Source: Candidatus Heimdallarchaeota archaeon
Lineage (GTDB): Archaea > Asgardarchaeota > Heimdallarchaeia > Hodarchaeales > Hodarchaeaceae
DNA length: 64,000 nucleotides
Direction of reading: 5' to 3'
Assembly (NCBI GenBank): GCA_011364965.1
Contig: RDOB01000002.1
Coordinates: 529,317 to 593,316 of the forward strand
The notes under the pieces were generated by a model. That model did not search any database. It saw only the letters and a list, made by a program, of their open reading frames with translations, and was not told the origin of the DNA. Below are positions 36,001-45,677 of this stretch, piece after piece (position 1 is the first letter of the stretch; the number at the start of each line of letters is the position of its first letter). The translations under genes were made by a program, and so were the position numbers.

Positions 36001-37179
36001 ATGTGGGATTTTACATCTCCGAGGAAAGTTATTTTCGGAGAAGATGCATTAGAATACTTGTCTGAGTTATGTTTCGAAAATGTATTCATTGTTACAGATC
36101 CTACGATTAAAACCATGCATCTAGAAAAAATTTTGGCCCAATTAGGAGACTCAAAAGTAACTGTTTTTGACAAAGTATCAGGTGAACCCTCCCTTGATAC
36201 AGTAAAAGATGGGGCGTGTTCCATGATTGAAGCAAAACCAGATGTCATTATTGCTCTAGGTGGTGGTAGTGTACTCGATTCTGCTAAGGGAATGTTTCCT
36301 ATCTATTCACAACCCGACATCCTGATAGATGGCTTGTCTCCTTTTGAAGTCTTGGACATGCGGAAGAAAACAAATTGCATTTTAATTAACATTCCTACTA
36401 CAAGTGGAACAGGAGCTGATGTGACTTGGGCGATTGTTCTAACTGATTTATCTGAAGGTACTCCTAGGAAGATATCCCTAGCAAATCGCGAATTGGTAGC
36501 TGATATTACTATCTTAGATCCGGTATTAACTAAGACAATGACACCCCGTTTGATTGCAGGAACTGGTATGGATGCAATGTGTCATGCTATAGATGGTTAT
36601 CTCTCAACATGGAGAAATGATTTTTCTGATGCATTATCATTGCATGCTTTCAAACTTTTATGGAATAATTTACCAATAGCATTCGAGCAAGCAAAAGTAG
36701 GAGAGGTAGATTTCGCAATTCGTGAAAAACTCCATAATTCTGCAACTATGGCTGGTTGGGGTTTCGGGAATTCCCAGATTATTCTTTCTCATTCATTAGC
36801 ACATACAATAGGAGCTGTTTTCAAAATCCCTCATTCTGTGTGTATTGGTGCAATGTGCTGGTATTCTCTCATGTTCAATCAAAATTATGAATCCGAACGA
36901 ATCTGTGATCTTGCGAAATTGGTTGGATACACTGGAACAGCAGGAGAAATAGTTACAAATTTCGTCAGTTCTTTCAAAGAACTTTTGTTGAATTTGGAAC
37001 TTCCGTTATCATTACTTGAAATGAAAGTCACCGAAGAAGAATTTCAATCGAATCTTGAAGATCTAATTGCTTTTGCAGAAAATGATTCTGGAACGCTATC
37101 CAATCCGAGATCTATTGCTCATGATGATTTTATCACAATCTTCAAATGTGTTTTCGAAGGAAAAGATATCGATTTTTAA
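36001..37179 (+). CDS. Iron-containing alcohol dehydrogenase
   Basis: A 392-residue group III alcohol dehydrogenase. GGGSVLDSAKGM (about residue 81-92) is the NAD(P)-binding loop; the metal ligands are visible as Asp and His in GTGMDAMCHAIDGY (about 191-200) and two His in SLAHTIGAVFKIPHS (about 264-278). It interconverts an alcohol and an aldehyde or ketone with NAD(P). It follows the SCP2-like gene. Given the nearby aldehyde oxidoreductase operon on the other strand, a role in aldehyde or alcohol turnover is likely, though the direct substrate is unknown. Confidence 0.93.
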   Translation: MWDFTSPRKVIFGEDALEYLSELCFENVFIVTDPTIKTMHLEKILAQLGDSKVTVFDKVSGEPSLDTVKDGACSMIEAKPDVIIALGGGSVLDSAKGMFPIYSQPDILIDGLSPFEVLDMRKKTNCILINIPTTSGTGADVTWAIVLTDLSEGTPRKISLANRELVADITILDPVLTKTMTPRLIAGTGMDAMCHAIDGYLSTWRNDFSDALSLHAFKLLWNNLPIAFEQAKVGEVDFAIREKLHNSATMAGWGFGNSQIILSHSLAHTIGAVFKIPHSVCIGAMCWYSLMFNQNYESERICDLAKLVGYTGTAGEIVTNFVSSFKELLLNLELPLSLLEMKVTEEEFQSNLEDLIAFAENDSGTLSNPRSIAHDDFITIFKCVFEGKDIDF

Positions 37180-37285
37180 CCCGTATTACTTTGAAATTTG
37201 GCAATATACTTCATTAGACTTATAGATATAAAAGAATAATCCAAAATTGATGTAATTGATTCATCTTTAGGAGTGTTTAATACAA

Positions 37286-37663
37286 ATGGTAAATGAGGAT
37301 CTATTAAGAACATTATTTGTTAAAAAATCGCTTAAAAATACCGAAAATGGTTTCCAGATGCAGATGCAAAACAGTATTAGTGATGCTACTATCATTGAAC
37401 CAATAAAAGTTGAAATTTCAGGTGAAGGAGTAGATAAAGAGAAGTATAAGGATTTTATAATCGATTTAAATGGCGAGAAAGTCGAGAATAAAACAATTAG
37501 CGAATCCAATCCCGCTAAATTCTCAGTTAAAGCTCTAGCGACTTTAATATTCAATAGAGACAGTCCATTGCCAGAAGGGAAATATAAAATTCGGTTTACA
37601 AAGCTTCTGACTGAAGAATATGGTGATATTCCTTTCACAATGAAGGAAAGAATACGAGACTAG
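37286..37663 (+). CDS. Hypothetical protein with beta-rich fold
   Basis: A 125-residue soluble protein that I do not recognise. Sequence alternates short beta strands (IIEPIKVEISG, YKDFIIDLNGE, AKFSVKALATLIF, GKYKIRFTKLL), which suggests a small beta sandwich. It has no cysteine, signal or membrane helix. It lies 106 bases after the alcohol dehydrogenase and 199 bases before the aminotransferase, all on the same strand, so it might be part of that cluster. The start ATG follows TTAGGAG at a slightly long distance. Confidence 0.5.
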   Translation: MVNEDLLRTLFVKKSLKNTENGFQMQMQNSISDATIIEPIKVEISGEGVDKEKYKDFIIDLNGEKVENKTISESNPAKFSVKALATLIFNRDSPLPEGKYKIRFTKLLTEEYGDIPFTMKERIRD

Positions 37664-37862
37664 CTAATCTCTTTATTCTATTTTTTTATTTCAATTTACT
37701 TGATCCTTTTCAACTTCAATAAGCAGAAATTCTAGATAAAAATCTTGAATTTTGATTTATTCATTCAAATCTTAGATCCCTAGAAATATTCTTAAGACTA
37801 GACTCCGTGTTCATCCTTCAATTTATTATATTATTTTTAGTTTCAGAGGTTGAATTATTAAA

Positions 37863-39239
37863 ATGGACCACAAGCAAAAAAGATTATTTTCAGATGAAGA
37901 GATTTTATCTTGGATCGGGGAAGTTACTGATCAAGAAATAAATGAGGTACACCAAAAATCATTAGTTCCATTTTATGATCAGATTTGGGAATCTGGAGAT
38001 AGCTCTTATCTTAAGCAATATAAAACAGACAAAGAGTTTCTTGATTGCACTTCCCAAGCATGGACATCAAATATCGGTTTCTCTAATCCAGATGTTGCGT
38101 TTGCAGTGAGCCATCAACTAAAAACGTTAAGTCATGTTCGTTATGGATTTGCTACAAAACCCCGAATTAAATTCATCCATAAAATCACAAGTTTAACCCC
38201 AGGTAACTTGAAAAAAGTAGCAGCGAATGCCATGGGTGGTGGAGCTAGCATAGAGGCTGCATTGAGGTTAGCAATGATAAATAAACCTGGAGCTCAACAG
38301 TTCTATACCTATACAAGAAGCTACCATGGTAGTTCCTTAGCGACAATGTCTCTTTCAACACGTTTTGCAGGAGTAACTAGATTCAAACCCTGGGGTCTTG
38401 ATAGAGTGGCAAAAATACCTTTTCCCTATTGTTACAGATGTCCTATGGGACAAGAAGGTGAGAATAAGTGCAATTTAGAGTGTTTAGAATTAGCTCAAAA
38501 TTTAATTGAATATGGATCTGTGGATAAAGTTTGCGGAATTTTAATGGAACCTATACAAGGCCCAGGAGGACATGTTCCAGCTCCGAAACGATATATCAGA
38601 GAGTTGCGAAAATGGACTGAAAAAAACGAGATTTTCTTTATCTGGGATGAAAGCCAGCTATTCACTCGGATTGGCCATTGGTTTACTTCTGAATATTATG
38701 AAGGTGTGACTCCAGATATAACATGTCTAACGAAGGCAATAGGAGGATCCCTTCCAATGGGGGTTACAATAGCTCGTGAAGACATCAATGGTTTTAATTC
38801 TGCCGAGGAACATAGTACATTTGGAGCGAATCCTTTAATGTTTGCTGCTAGTATGGTTTTTATGAATTATGTAGAGCGAGCAGACTTATTGAAAAACACT
38901 CGTGAACAAGGAGATTACATAACTTCTAAACTTCGAAATTTACAGAAAAGATATGATTATATTGGGGATATACGGTGCCCCGGATTAATGATTGGGATAG
39001 AGCTAGTAAATGATCCAGAAACTAAAACTCCTGGAAATACTCTGGCAGCGGACCTAGTAGAAGAAGCTATGGATCAAAGGGTAATTTTTGGACTTATGGC
39101 TCCAATATCAACTGATTCAGGCAAATTATTTAGGAATGTGGTCAAAATTAAACCCCCTCTAATAATAACTCGTGAAGAGTCAGATCACATTCTGAATGTC
39201 TTTGAATCTTCCTTAGAAGAAGCCATTGATTATCTTTAG
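37863..39239 (+). CDS. Class III (PLP-dependent) aminotransferase
   Basis: A 458-residue fold-type I enzyme. It has TSNIGFSNPDVA, YTRSYHGSSLATMSL, the carboxylate-binding region WDESQLFTRIGHW where the Asp contacts the PLP ring, and the Schiff-base lysine in LTKAIGGSLPMG. A cysteine-rich insert (CYRCPMG followed by two further Cys) is typical of a subset of class III enzymes such as alanine-glyoxylate and 4-aminobutyrate aminotransferases. The usual DEVQTGFGR reads DESQLFTRIG, which may alter specificity. It moves an amino group from an amine or omega-amino acid to a keto acid. It precedes the FGGY kinase gene by 24 bases. Confidence 0.9.
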   Translation: MDHKQKRLFSDEEILSWIGEVTDQEINEVHQKSLVPFYDQIWESGDSSYLKQYKTDKEFLDCTSQAWTSNIGFSNPDVAFAVSHQLKTLSHVRYGFATKPRIKFIHKITSLTPGNLKKVAANAMGGGASIEAALRLAMINKPGAQQFYTYTRSYHGSSLATMSLSTRFAGVTRFKPWGLDRVAKIPFPYCYRCPMGQEGENKCNLECLELAQNLIEYGSVDKVCGILMEPIQGPGGHVPAPKRYIRELRKWTEKNEIFFIWDESQLFTRIGHWFTSEYYEGVTPDITCLTKAIGGSLPMGVTIAREDINGFNSAEEHSTFGANPLMFAASMVFMNYVERADLLKNTREQGDYITSKLRNLQKRYDYIGDIRCPGLMIGIELVNDPETKTPGNTLAADLVEEAMDQRVIFGLMAPISTDSGKLFRNVVKIKPPLIITREESDHILNVFESSLEEAIDYL

Positions 39240-39263
39240 TAAAATTTTTTTGAGGTGATATAA

Positions 39264-40868
39264 ATGAGTAATGGATTGTTTTTATCTTATGATTTAGGTA
39301 CCACTGCAACAAAGGCTGTTCTTATATCCAATAATATCAAGTTTCTTGCGTCTTCAGTTGCGCAATATGATACAATTTTTCCTAAACAAGGTTATGCAGA
39401 ACATGACCCGAAGGATTGGTGGCGTACGCTGAAATCTACAACTATCGATCTTGTATCAAAGACAAACACCAATCCTGAGGATATTGCAGCAATAACTTTT
39501 AGTTCTCAAATGCAAGGTCTGTTACCAGTTGATAGAAACTGCAATCCTTTGATGAATGCAATGATCTGGCTTGATGGTCGTGGAGTGAAATATTTAAAAA
39601 AGGTATTTCCATGGCCAAGAATAATGGGATATAATCCTTATCGTCTATTCCTTAAATTCCTTAAAATAACTGGTGGGTCTCCTGGGTTATCTGGAAAAGA
39701 TCAGATTCCCAAAATTATATGGTTAAAGCACGAAGCACCCGACATATACGATCAAACGTACAAATTTTTGGATGTAAAGGATTATATCATATACAAACTG
39801 ACTGGCGAGGTAGCTACTTCAACTGATCTTGCATATGTCTGGTGGTTAATGGATTCTCGCAAAAAAGATGGTAAGCCAATTAATGAATGGTCAAAAAGTT
39901 TATGTGAAATGTATAAAATCGACATGGATAAATTACCTGAGATTAAAAGGCCTACCGACATTATAGGTAATGTATCAGCTTCAGCTGCCCAAGAATTAGG
40001 GCTCAGTACAGGTATTCCAGTTGTCTGTGGCGCAGGGGATATGACTTCAGGTGCAATTGCCTCGGGTGCTTGTCTAGATGGAGAGCTACATTGTCAGATT
40101 GGCACATCAGGTTGGGTTGCAGGTCATGTTCGTGAAAGAAGAGTAAATATCACCGCATACACTGGATGTGTGGGTAGTGCGCTTCCAGATCAATTTTACC
40201 TAGTTACTGGCCATCAAGAAATCGCAGGTGCATGTTTGGAATGGGTAAAAAACAATATTCTATATTTTAAGGAGCAATTAGAAGAAACAGAGAAGAAAGA
40301 AGTATATCAGATCTTTGATAATCTTGTCTCAGAATGCGAACCTGGTGCCAAAGGAGATGGTGGAACCTATTTAATGTTCCTCCCGTGGTTGCATGGAGAA
40401 AGATGTCCTTTAGATGATGATAATGTAAGAGGTGGTTTGATTAATCTCAGTTTAGATCATGATCGTCGTCATTTACTTAGAGCAGTTTTTGAGGGAGTAG
40501 CAATGAATGCTCGATGGGCTTTAGATACTGTTGAAAACCTATATTCCTCCGTTGATTGGCTTGCGATTATTGGAGGAGGAGCTAAATCAGATGTTTGGTG
40601 TCAGATATATGCAAATGTCATGAATCGCCAAATCAAACGTGTTGAAAATCCTCAAGAAGCTGGAGCATTAGGAGCTGGGATAATTGCTAAACTCGCACTT
40701 GGAGAAATACGTGATGTGTCCGGGATCAAAGAATATTGTCATTATGATCATGAATTCCGACCTGATCCTAAGTATAGAGACCTTTATGATAATCTTTACA
40801 AAGAATTTAAACAAATATACAAACAGAATAAAAATTGGTTTAAGAGGATGAATAAAAACAAGAGTTAA
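39264..40868 (+). CDS. FGGY-family carbohydrate kinase (xylulokinase-like)
   Basis: A 534-residue actin-fold kinase. DLGTTATKAVL (residues about 10-20) is the phosphate 1 motif; Asp of MIWLDGRG contacts the sugar; GAGDMTSGAIASGA (about 253) is the catalytic region, and IIGGGAKSDVWCQI with the ANVMNRQIKR tail binds adenosine. The enzyme phosphorylates a sugar or polyol such as xylulose, ribulose or glycerol with ATP. It lies 24 bases after the aminotransferase, so the pair may belong to an amino-sugar or sugar-alcohol route. AGGTGA precedes the ATG. Substrate not decided. Confidence 0.92.
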   Translation: MSNGLFLSYDLGTTATKAVLISNNIKFLASSVAQYDTIFPKQGYAEHDPKDWWRTLKSTTIDLVSKTNTNPEDIAAITFSSQMQGLLPVDRNCNPLMNAMIWLDGRGVKYLKKVFPWPRIMGYNPYRLFLKFLKITGGSPGLSGKDQIPKIIWLKHEAPDIYDQTYKFLDVKDYIIYKLTGEVATSTDLAYVWWLMDSRKKDGKPINEWSKSLCEMYKIDMDKLPEIKRPTDIIGNVSASAAQELGLSTGIPVVCGAGDMTSGAIASGACLDGELHCQIGTSGWVAGHVRERRVNITAYTGCVGSALPDQFYLVTGHQEIAGACLEWVKNNILYFKEQLEETEKKEVYQIFDNLVSECEPGAKGDGGTYLMFLPWLHGERCPLDDDNVRGGLINLSLDHDRRHLLRAVFEGVAMNARWALDTVENLYSSVDWLAIIGGGAKSDVWCQIYANVMNRQIKRVENPQEAGALGAGIIAKLALGEIRDVSGIKEYCHYDHEFRPDPKYRDLYDNLYKEFKQIYKQNKNWFKRMNKNKS

Positions 40869-40890
40869 TCGTTAATTATTTGTTTTTATT

Positions 40891-41919
40891 TCATATGCTA
40901 GCTTTTGCTAAATCGTTTGGAAATTTCATCTGTAAATATCCATGTATTTCCGAGCTATCCACGATCTCAGGTTTTATATCAAAGTCAGGGAAGTGCATCC
41001 TTGTCCAAAGGACAAGATCTTTTCCGATTTGAACACTTTTTCTCATTGAATCTGATTCCTCAACAATTAAAATCACTGAGAAATCAGCTTCTTCGACTCT
41101 TACTAACTTATAATTGTCCGAAACTTCATCATCACCAGCACTTTCACTGCGTTTCATTAGAATTTCTCTAACTCCAGCTCCAAGACTTGCTTGTGCGAAT
41201 GTATTTACTGCAGAAAACATGCTAGTAATAAGAGAGGGATCTTCCATGAGATGTCCGTGGTTTGAATTTGTAGAGCTGCTTCCTACTAATAATCCAGATT
41301 CAGTTTGATAAATGCAAACATTATGGATGTTAATTGTGGGTAGAATTATCTCACCTGTCATTGTTTCAATAAGCCAATCAAAAGCTTGGTACAGGTTACT
41401 TCCAGTCTTTGCGCTCATATGAAAAATGTTAACAGCTCGGAATCTACCTTTTTGTTGAATATCGTACAGATCAAAATGCTTTAAAAGTAATACATAAGGG
41501 TCTACACCAGATATGTCTGCTTTATTCGCAGCTATAAGAAGAACTGCTTTTTCAGGAATATCTGGAAGTGCTTTATATAGCGCCGTTTTACTCTCTTCAA
41601 AATCCTCCGGTCTTGAACAATCTACAACAAATACAACAGCTCCTGAAAGCCTTACGTAATCTGGCCAAATTTCTTGAAATGTAGTCTGCCCACCTAAGTC
41701 GAACGCTTGAAATATGATATTTCTGTACTCAAATCGTTCAACGTTCAGTCCCATGGTTCTAAGAGAATCGGCATAAAACTCTCCCGTACGCAATCGGTGG
41801 AGAATGGTAGTTTTACCTGCATAAGCTCGACCGATGAAAGTTATTAGCTCGTTCTTTCCTGCATTAGAGGATTGGATTTTTTTAGAATGTCGGCGGAATA
41901 ACCTTTTCAGTAATGAGAT
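40891..41919 (-). CDS. Arf/Ras-like small GTPase fused to a longin/roadblock-like domain (probable AUC start)
   Basis: A 342-residue protein. G1 is GRAYAGKTT (residues 30-38), G3 DLGGQ (74-78), G4 NKAD (132-135) and G5 SAK (169-171), close to Arf/Sar1 and Gtr-like GTPases. Residues about 195-342 are an alpha/beta domain with VCIYQTESGLLVGSS and TSMFSAVNTFAQASL, as in longin/roadblock domains. The frame contains no ATG, GTG or TTG upstream of the P-loop: the first TTG (41793) lies after it. ATC at 41919-41917 is the codon directly after an in-frame stop and eight bases after AAGGAGG, giving a start SLLKRLF. Likely role: regulatory GTPase in membrane or signalling processes. Confidence 0.85.
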   Translation of the reverse strand: MSLLKRLFRRHSKKIQSSNAGKNELITFIGRAYAGKTTILHRLRTGEFYADSLRTMGLNVERFEYRNIIFQAFDLGGQTTFQEIWPDYVRLSGAVVFVVDCSRPEDFEESKTALYKALPDIPEKAVLLIAANKADISGVDPYVLLLKHFDLYDIQQKGRFRAVNIFHMSAKTGSNLYQAFDWLIETMTGEIILPTINIHNVCIYQTESGLLVGSSSTNSNHGHLMEDPSLITSMFSAVNTFAQASLGAGVREILMKRSESAGDDEVSDNYKLVRVEEADFSVILIVEESDSMRKSVQIGKDLVLWTRMHFPDFDIKPEIVDSSEIHGYLQMKFPNDLAKASI

Positions 41920-42036
41920 TTATTATTCCTCCTTGGAGGTTTCGAAAATTTCAGATTTCTTTGCATGTAGTATTCAATCATCATTTTCTATAATTGTTTC
42001 TAGATATTCTGTCTGTATTTTTATAGTAGGTTCATC

Positions 42037-42045
42037 CTATATAAG
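42037..42045 (+). promoter_or_regulatory. TATA box of the suf operon
   Basis: CTATATAAGG is the best TATA-like element in the 255-base gap between the divergent GTPase gene and sufC. It lies about 130 bases before the sufC ATG, which would leave a leader of about 100 bases. Call by sequence only. Confidence 0.4.
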
Positions 42046-42174
42046 GCGTGGGGAAAGGATTGAAGAGGTAATTTAAATAACAATAGATAAGTTGCGCGAA
42101 ATGAATTTGATTGACATCATTTCAAACTTTTTTTTGCCAGTAATTGAAAATTGCAACAGCTAGACGGTGTAAAA

Positions 42175-42966
42175 ATGCTAAAAATTGAGAATCTAAAGGT
42201 TGAAGTTACTGATGAACCTGATAAGGTGATATTGGATGATTTAAATCTAAATATACCCGAAGGAGAAGTACATGTACTATTTGGGCCAAATGGATCTGGC
42301 AAATCGACTCTTCTACAAACTATCATGGGTTTCCCAGCATATAGAGTGCTTGAGGGTTCTATTCTATTTCGAGGTGAGGATATTACAAATAAATCAATTA
42401 CAGAGAGAGCAAAGCTCGGACTAGGAATCAGTATGCAAAGACCTCCAAACATTCCTGGATTAAAATTACAAAAACTTGCTGAATTCTTAGTCAATCAGCG
42501 AAGAGAAACTACTGCTGAAATCGGATACATTGCTAAAAAGTTGGAAATGCGAGAATTTCTCTCTCGAGATTTAAATGTACACTTCTCAGGAGGTGAAATT
42601 AAACGTTCGGAGTTATTACAACTCCTTTTGCAAGCACCTAAATTCATTCTCCTAGATGAACCTGAATCAGGAGTTGATATTCAGGCACTTAAGCTAATTG
42701 GGGAGATGACCAATGTTCTTCTTGGTACTTCTCCAAGACAACCCACTTATCCATGGGATAAAAGTCGAGGGGGACTAGTTATTACTCATACAGGTCATAT
42801 TCTGGATTATATTCATGTTGATCGAGGCCATGTAATGTGTCATGGTCATATTGGTTGCTCGGGAACACCATCGCGACTTCTAGACGATATTCGTAATTTA
42901 GGTTACCCTGAGTGTGCTAAATGTCATCGATTCACATCTAAAGACTTAAGTTTAAAAATAACTTGA
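42175..42966 (+). CDS. sufC: Fe-S assembly ATPase SufC
   Basis: A 263-residue ABC-type ATPase: Walker A GPNGSGKST (37-45), the signature region VHFSGGEIKRSELLQ, Walker B FILLDEPESGVD, and the switch histidine in LVITHTG. SufC drives the SufBC(D) scaffold on which [Fe-S] clusters form. It is followed directly by a SufB-type gene and no SufD, SufS or SufE, as in the minimal SUF systems of archaea. The frame opens at 42151, but the ATG at 42175 lies seven bases after GGTG and starts with the family's usual MLKIENL. The C-terminal end carries two Cys (ECAKCHR). Confidence 0.95.
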   Translation: MLKIENLKVEVTDEPDKVILDDLNLNIPEGEVHVLFGPNGSGKSTLLQTIMGFPAYRVLEGSILFRGEDITNKSITERAKLGLGISMQRPPNIPGLKLQKLAEFLVNQRRETTAEIGYIAKKLEMREFLSRDLNVHFSGGEIKRSELLQLLLQAPKFILLDEPESGVDIQALKLIGEMTNVLLGTSPRQPTYPWDKSRGGLVITHTGHILDYIHVDRGHVMCHGHIGCSGTPSRLLDDIRNLGYPECAKCHRFTSKDLSLKIT

Positions 42967-42978
42967 AGAGGAATTTCA

Positions 42979-44196
42979 TTGGATCCAAAAAACAGCTTTA
43001 AGCAAAAAGCAAAAGAAGCTAGAGATAAAAAAGCAATTTACGGTGATGATATTGATCTTACAAAGTATTCTAATCCTCAACCTCATATCCATAAGGAAAT
43101 TGACGACCTTTCCGATTTAAAAAGCCATAAGAATCTCAAAATCCTCAGAAAATCTGGATTTTCAGAGAACGATAGCCGTGTATCTGGTAGTTATCTGCAA
43201 TATGATTTTGATACAATTTGTCATAAAAATAATGATTCTGGAGTTGAAGTTTTACCTATTGATGTTGCTCTTGAGGAGTATTCAGATTGGATCCAGGATT
43301 ATTGGTGGAAAAATATTGCTATTGATACTGATAAATTTACAGCTAACACCGAATTAAATATGACTCGTGGCTATTTTATCAGAGCTAAGGCTGGTGCTAA
43401 GATAACATATCCGTTACAGTCATGTCTTTTTATATCCCGTAACTTTGGAGCTCAAAATGTTCACAATATTGTTATTGCAGAGGAAAAAAGCGATATACAT
43501 ATAATTACTGGATGTGCAACTTCAGCAAAAGCAGGTTTGCATATTGGTGTATCAGAATTTTATGTAAAAGAGGGAGCAGCATTAACATTCACAATGGTTC
43601 ATAATTGGGCTGAGAATTTTTATGTTCGCCCACGAACGGTAACAACAGTCGCTGCTGGAGGGAAATTTAATAGCAATTATATCGCTCTTGAGCCTGTGAA
43701 GTCTTTACAACTTTTTCCAACAACAATACTCAAAGAGGACGCCACAGCTCGATATAATAGCATATTATATGGACATCCAAATACTATAATGGATGTGGGT
43801 GGTAAAGTAATTTTGGAGGGAAACGGAGCCCGTGCAGAAGTTCTTTCTCGAGCGGTAAGTGCTGGAGGGAAAATTATAGCGAGAGGGATTCTTGATGGAA
43901 AAGCTTCAGGTATAAAAGCCCATTTAGCATGTGATGGATTAATATTGGCCGAAAGCGGAATTATCCATGCTGTTCCTGAATTGATTGCTGATAGACCTGA
44001 CCTTGAAATGTCTCATGAAGCTTCAATTGGTAAGATTGGAGAAGATCAGTTAAATTATCTAATGGCTCGTGGAATGACTGAAGAAGAAGCAACTGATGCG
44101 ATTGTAAGGGGATTTCTAAGCATTGATATAACAGGATTGAGACCCGAAATAGCAGCAGAACTTGAAAAGATGACAACATTACCTAAAGGATACTAA
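42979..44196 (+). CDS. sufB: Fe-S assembly scaffold SufB (SufB/SufD family)
   Basis: A 405-residue protein with the right-handed beta-helix core of SufB/SufD (AGAKITYPLQSCLFI, IIARGILDGKASGIKAHLACDGLILAE) and the C-terminal domain with SHEASIGKIGEDQLNYLMARGMTEEEA, including the conserved acidic/His SHEAS motif that contacts SufC. It forms the scaffold where clusters assemble. The start is TTG, 13 bases after the sufC stop and preceded by GAGG. It ends four bases inside the tail of the convergent MFS gene. As the only SufB/D-like gene here, it probably works as a homodimer. Confidence 0.93.
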   Translation: MDPKNSFKQKAKEARDKKAIYGDDIDLTKYSNPQPHIHKEIDDLSDLKSHKNLKILRKSGFSENDSRVSGSYLQYDFDTICHKNNDSGVEVLPIDVALEEYSDWIQDYWWKNIAIDTDKFTANTELNMTRGYFIRAKAGAKITYPLQSCLFISRNFGAQNVHNIVIAEEKSDIHIITGCATSAKAGLHIGVSEFYVKEGAALTFTMVHNWAENFYVRPRTVTTVAAGGKFNSNYIALEPVKSLQLFPTTILKEDATARYNSILYGHPNTIMDVGGKVILEGNGARAEVLSRAVSAGGKIIARGILDGKASGIKAHLACDGLILAESGIIHAVPELIADRPDLEMSHEASIGKIGEDQLNYLMARGMTEEEATDAIVRGFLSIDITGLRPEIAAELEKMTTLPKGY

Positions 44197-45470
44197 TTAT
44201 TTCTCTGTTGAGATGTTATTTTCCTAAATATTATCATGAATAGAAGGATAAGAAGCCAACAAACAATTGCAACAATACTCAGAAAAAGAAAACTTGCATT
44301 GAATCCAATTTCATCTGCTAAATAACCAAAAATTGTTGGTGCAATCGCTCCTGTAAGCGTGGCGCCTGAAAACAAAAGACCAAAAGCTGCTGCCATTCCA
44401 TGTGATGTCCCTGTAATTTCTGCTAAAATTGTTGGCAAAATTGCAGCCCCCAAAAAAAAGAAAAAGGTTAAAGTAACATATTCCGCCAATAGTAGAGGTG
44501 ATTCGTGTGTGGGAGTGAGAATTAAGAGAAATAGTAAAAATGCGGCAACTGTGTTCGAAATAAAGATGGTTTTCGCTCGAAATTGAATTCGTTGATTCCT
44601 AGTTGCTCCACGAAGAGCTTTTCGATTATTTAAAACACCAATTATGAAGGTTGCGAATGCTCCTATACCTAAAACAACACCTGAAAACAGTGAAGCTTCA
44701 ATATTAGAAAATAAAAATGCATCAGAGAAAACAACTGTTGTAAAATAGGAAAGCGATCGAAAGACTGGTGCCCGCGCGGCTGAAATAAATACCAGCAATA
44801 AACTTAGAATGAGTACCTGTTGATTTGTGAATTTTATTTCATTTATTTGTTCGTTTTTAGTATAGTTATTCAAAGATTCATGAAGTTCTGGGGAATTAGG
44901 GAATATGAAACCAAACAAAAATCCTGCTATTAATTGGTAAATTGAGAATAGTATAAATGCAATTCTCCAATTAAATAGAACTGCAAAAACCATAGCAATA
45001 ACTGGAGTGATGGCAGATCCCATATTGCCAGATACTGCATTCACCCCCATATTTCGATCTTTATTGGGCATGGTATTCAAAAAGTTAAATGCAAGTGGAT
45101 GATATGATGAAAGTGCCACCCCTAAAATAATTGTTGCTATTGCTAGGTCAGTGAAAGAGTTAGCTAGCGACATCAAGAATCCAAAGAATCCAATCAAAAT
45201 CATTCCAATCCAAATTAAATGCTTTCTCCACACTGGTCGATTATCCCCAATATACCCTATAGCAGGTGACAGAAAAACAAGCATGATCATAGGGATTGAT
45301 CCTAGTATTCCCCGTTCTGTTTGAGTAAGAAGAATATCTGTTTGAAGATATATCAACAGAGCTGGTGTGAGATAATTTCCAACGTGATTAGAAAAATGCC
45401 CTATGCTCGTCCAAAGTAGAATATGCCTTTCCATTGAATGAGAAGTTTCCGAACTCTGTGTTATTGCCAA
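44193..45470 (-). CDS. MFS transporter
   Basis: A 425-residue protein with about twelve hydrophobic helices. The first loop carries TQTERGILGSIPMIMLVFLSPAIGYIGDNRPVWRKH with the D-R/K-rich signature of the major facilitator superfamily, and a cytoplasmic loop of about 35 polar residues divides the two halves (around residue 200). Substrate unknown. It converges on sufB with a four-base overlap. Start is TTG at 45470; an ATG at 45434 within the polar N-terminus is an alternative. The gene is divergent from the zinc-ribbon membrane protein gene. Confidence 0.85.
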   Translation of the reverse strand: MAITQSSETSHSMERHILLWTSIGHFSNHVGNYLTPALLIYLQTDILLTQTERGILGSIPMIMLVFLSPAIGYIGDNRPVWRKHLIWIGMILIGFFGFLMSLANSFTDLAIATIILGVALSSYHPLAFNFLNTMPNKDRNMGVNAVSGNMGSAITPVIAMVFAVLFNWRIAFILFSIYQLIAGFLFGFIFPNSPELHESLNNYTKNEQINEIKFTNQQVLILSLLLVFISAARAPVFRSLSYFTTVVFSDAFLFSNIEASLFSGVVLGIGAFATFIIGVLNNRKALRGATRNQRIQFRAKTIFISNTVAAFLLFLLILTPTHESPLLLAEYVTLTFFFFLGAAILPTILAEITGTSHGMAAAFGLLFSGATLTGAIAPTIFGYLADEIGFNASFLFLSIVAIVCWLLILLFMIIFRKITSQQRNN

Positions 45471-45677
45471 ATTAGATCCACTCTAAGATACTGAATATTC
45501 ATATATCAAGTTTAAAATCGAAAACGACACTTTAAGAAAGGTTTTAAAAAAACACTGCGTGTTTATGCAATGAATTTCTTTTATTCTGTTGCTTAAATGA
45601 TTGGTTCGATTAAAATAACCGTAAAAAATACACAAAATTGAATTTTTGCTATTCTAACATTTTAGAGCGAGGAAAAA

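Noticed and set aside
41834..42076. Plus-strand ORF of 80 codons upstream of sufC
   Set aside because: It overlaps the P-loop region and ribosome site of the GTPase gene on the other strand and has no recognisable product.
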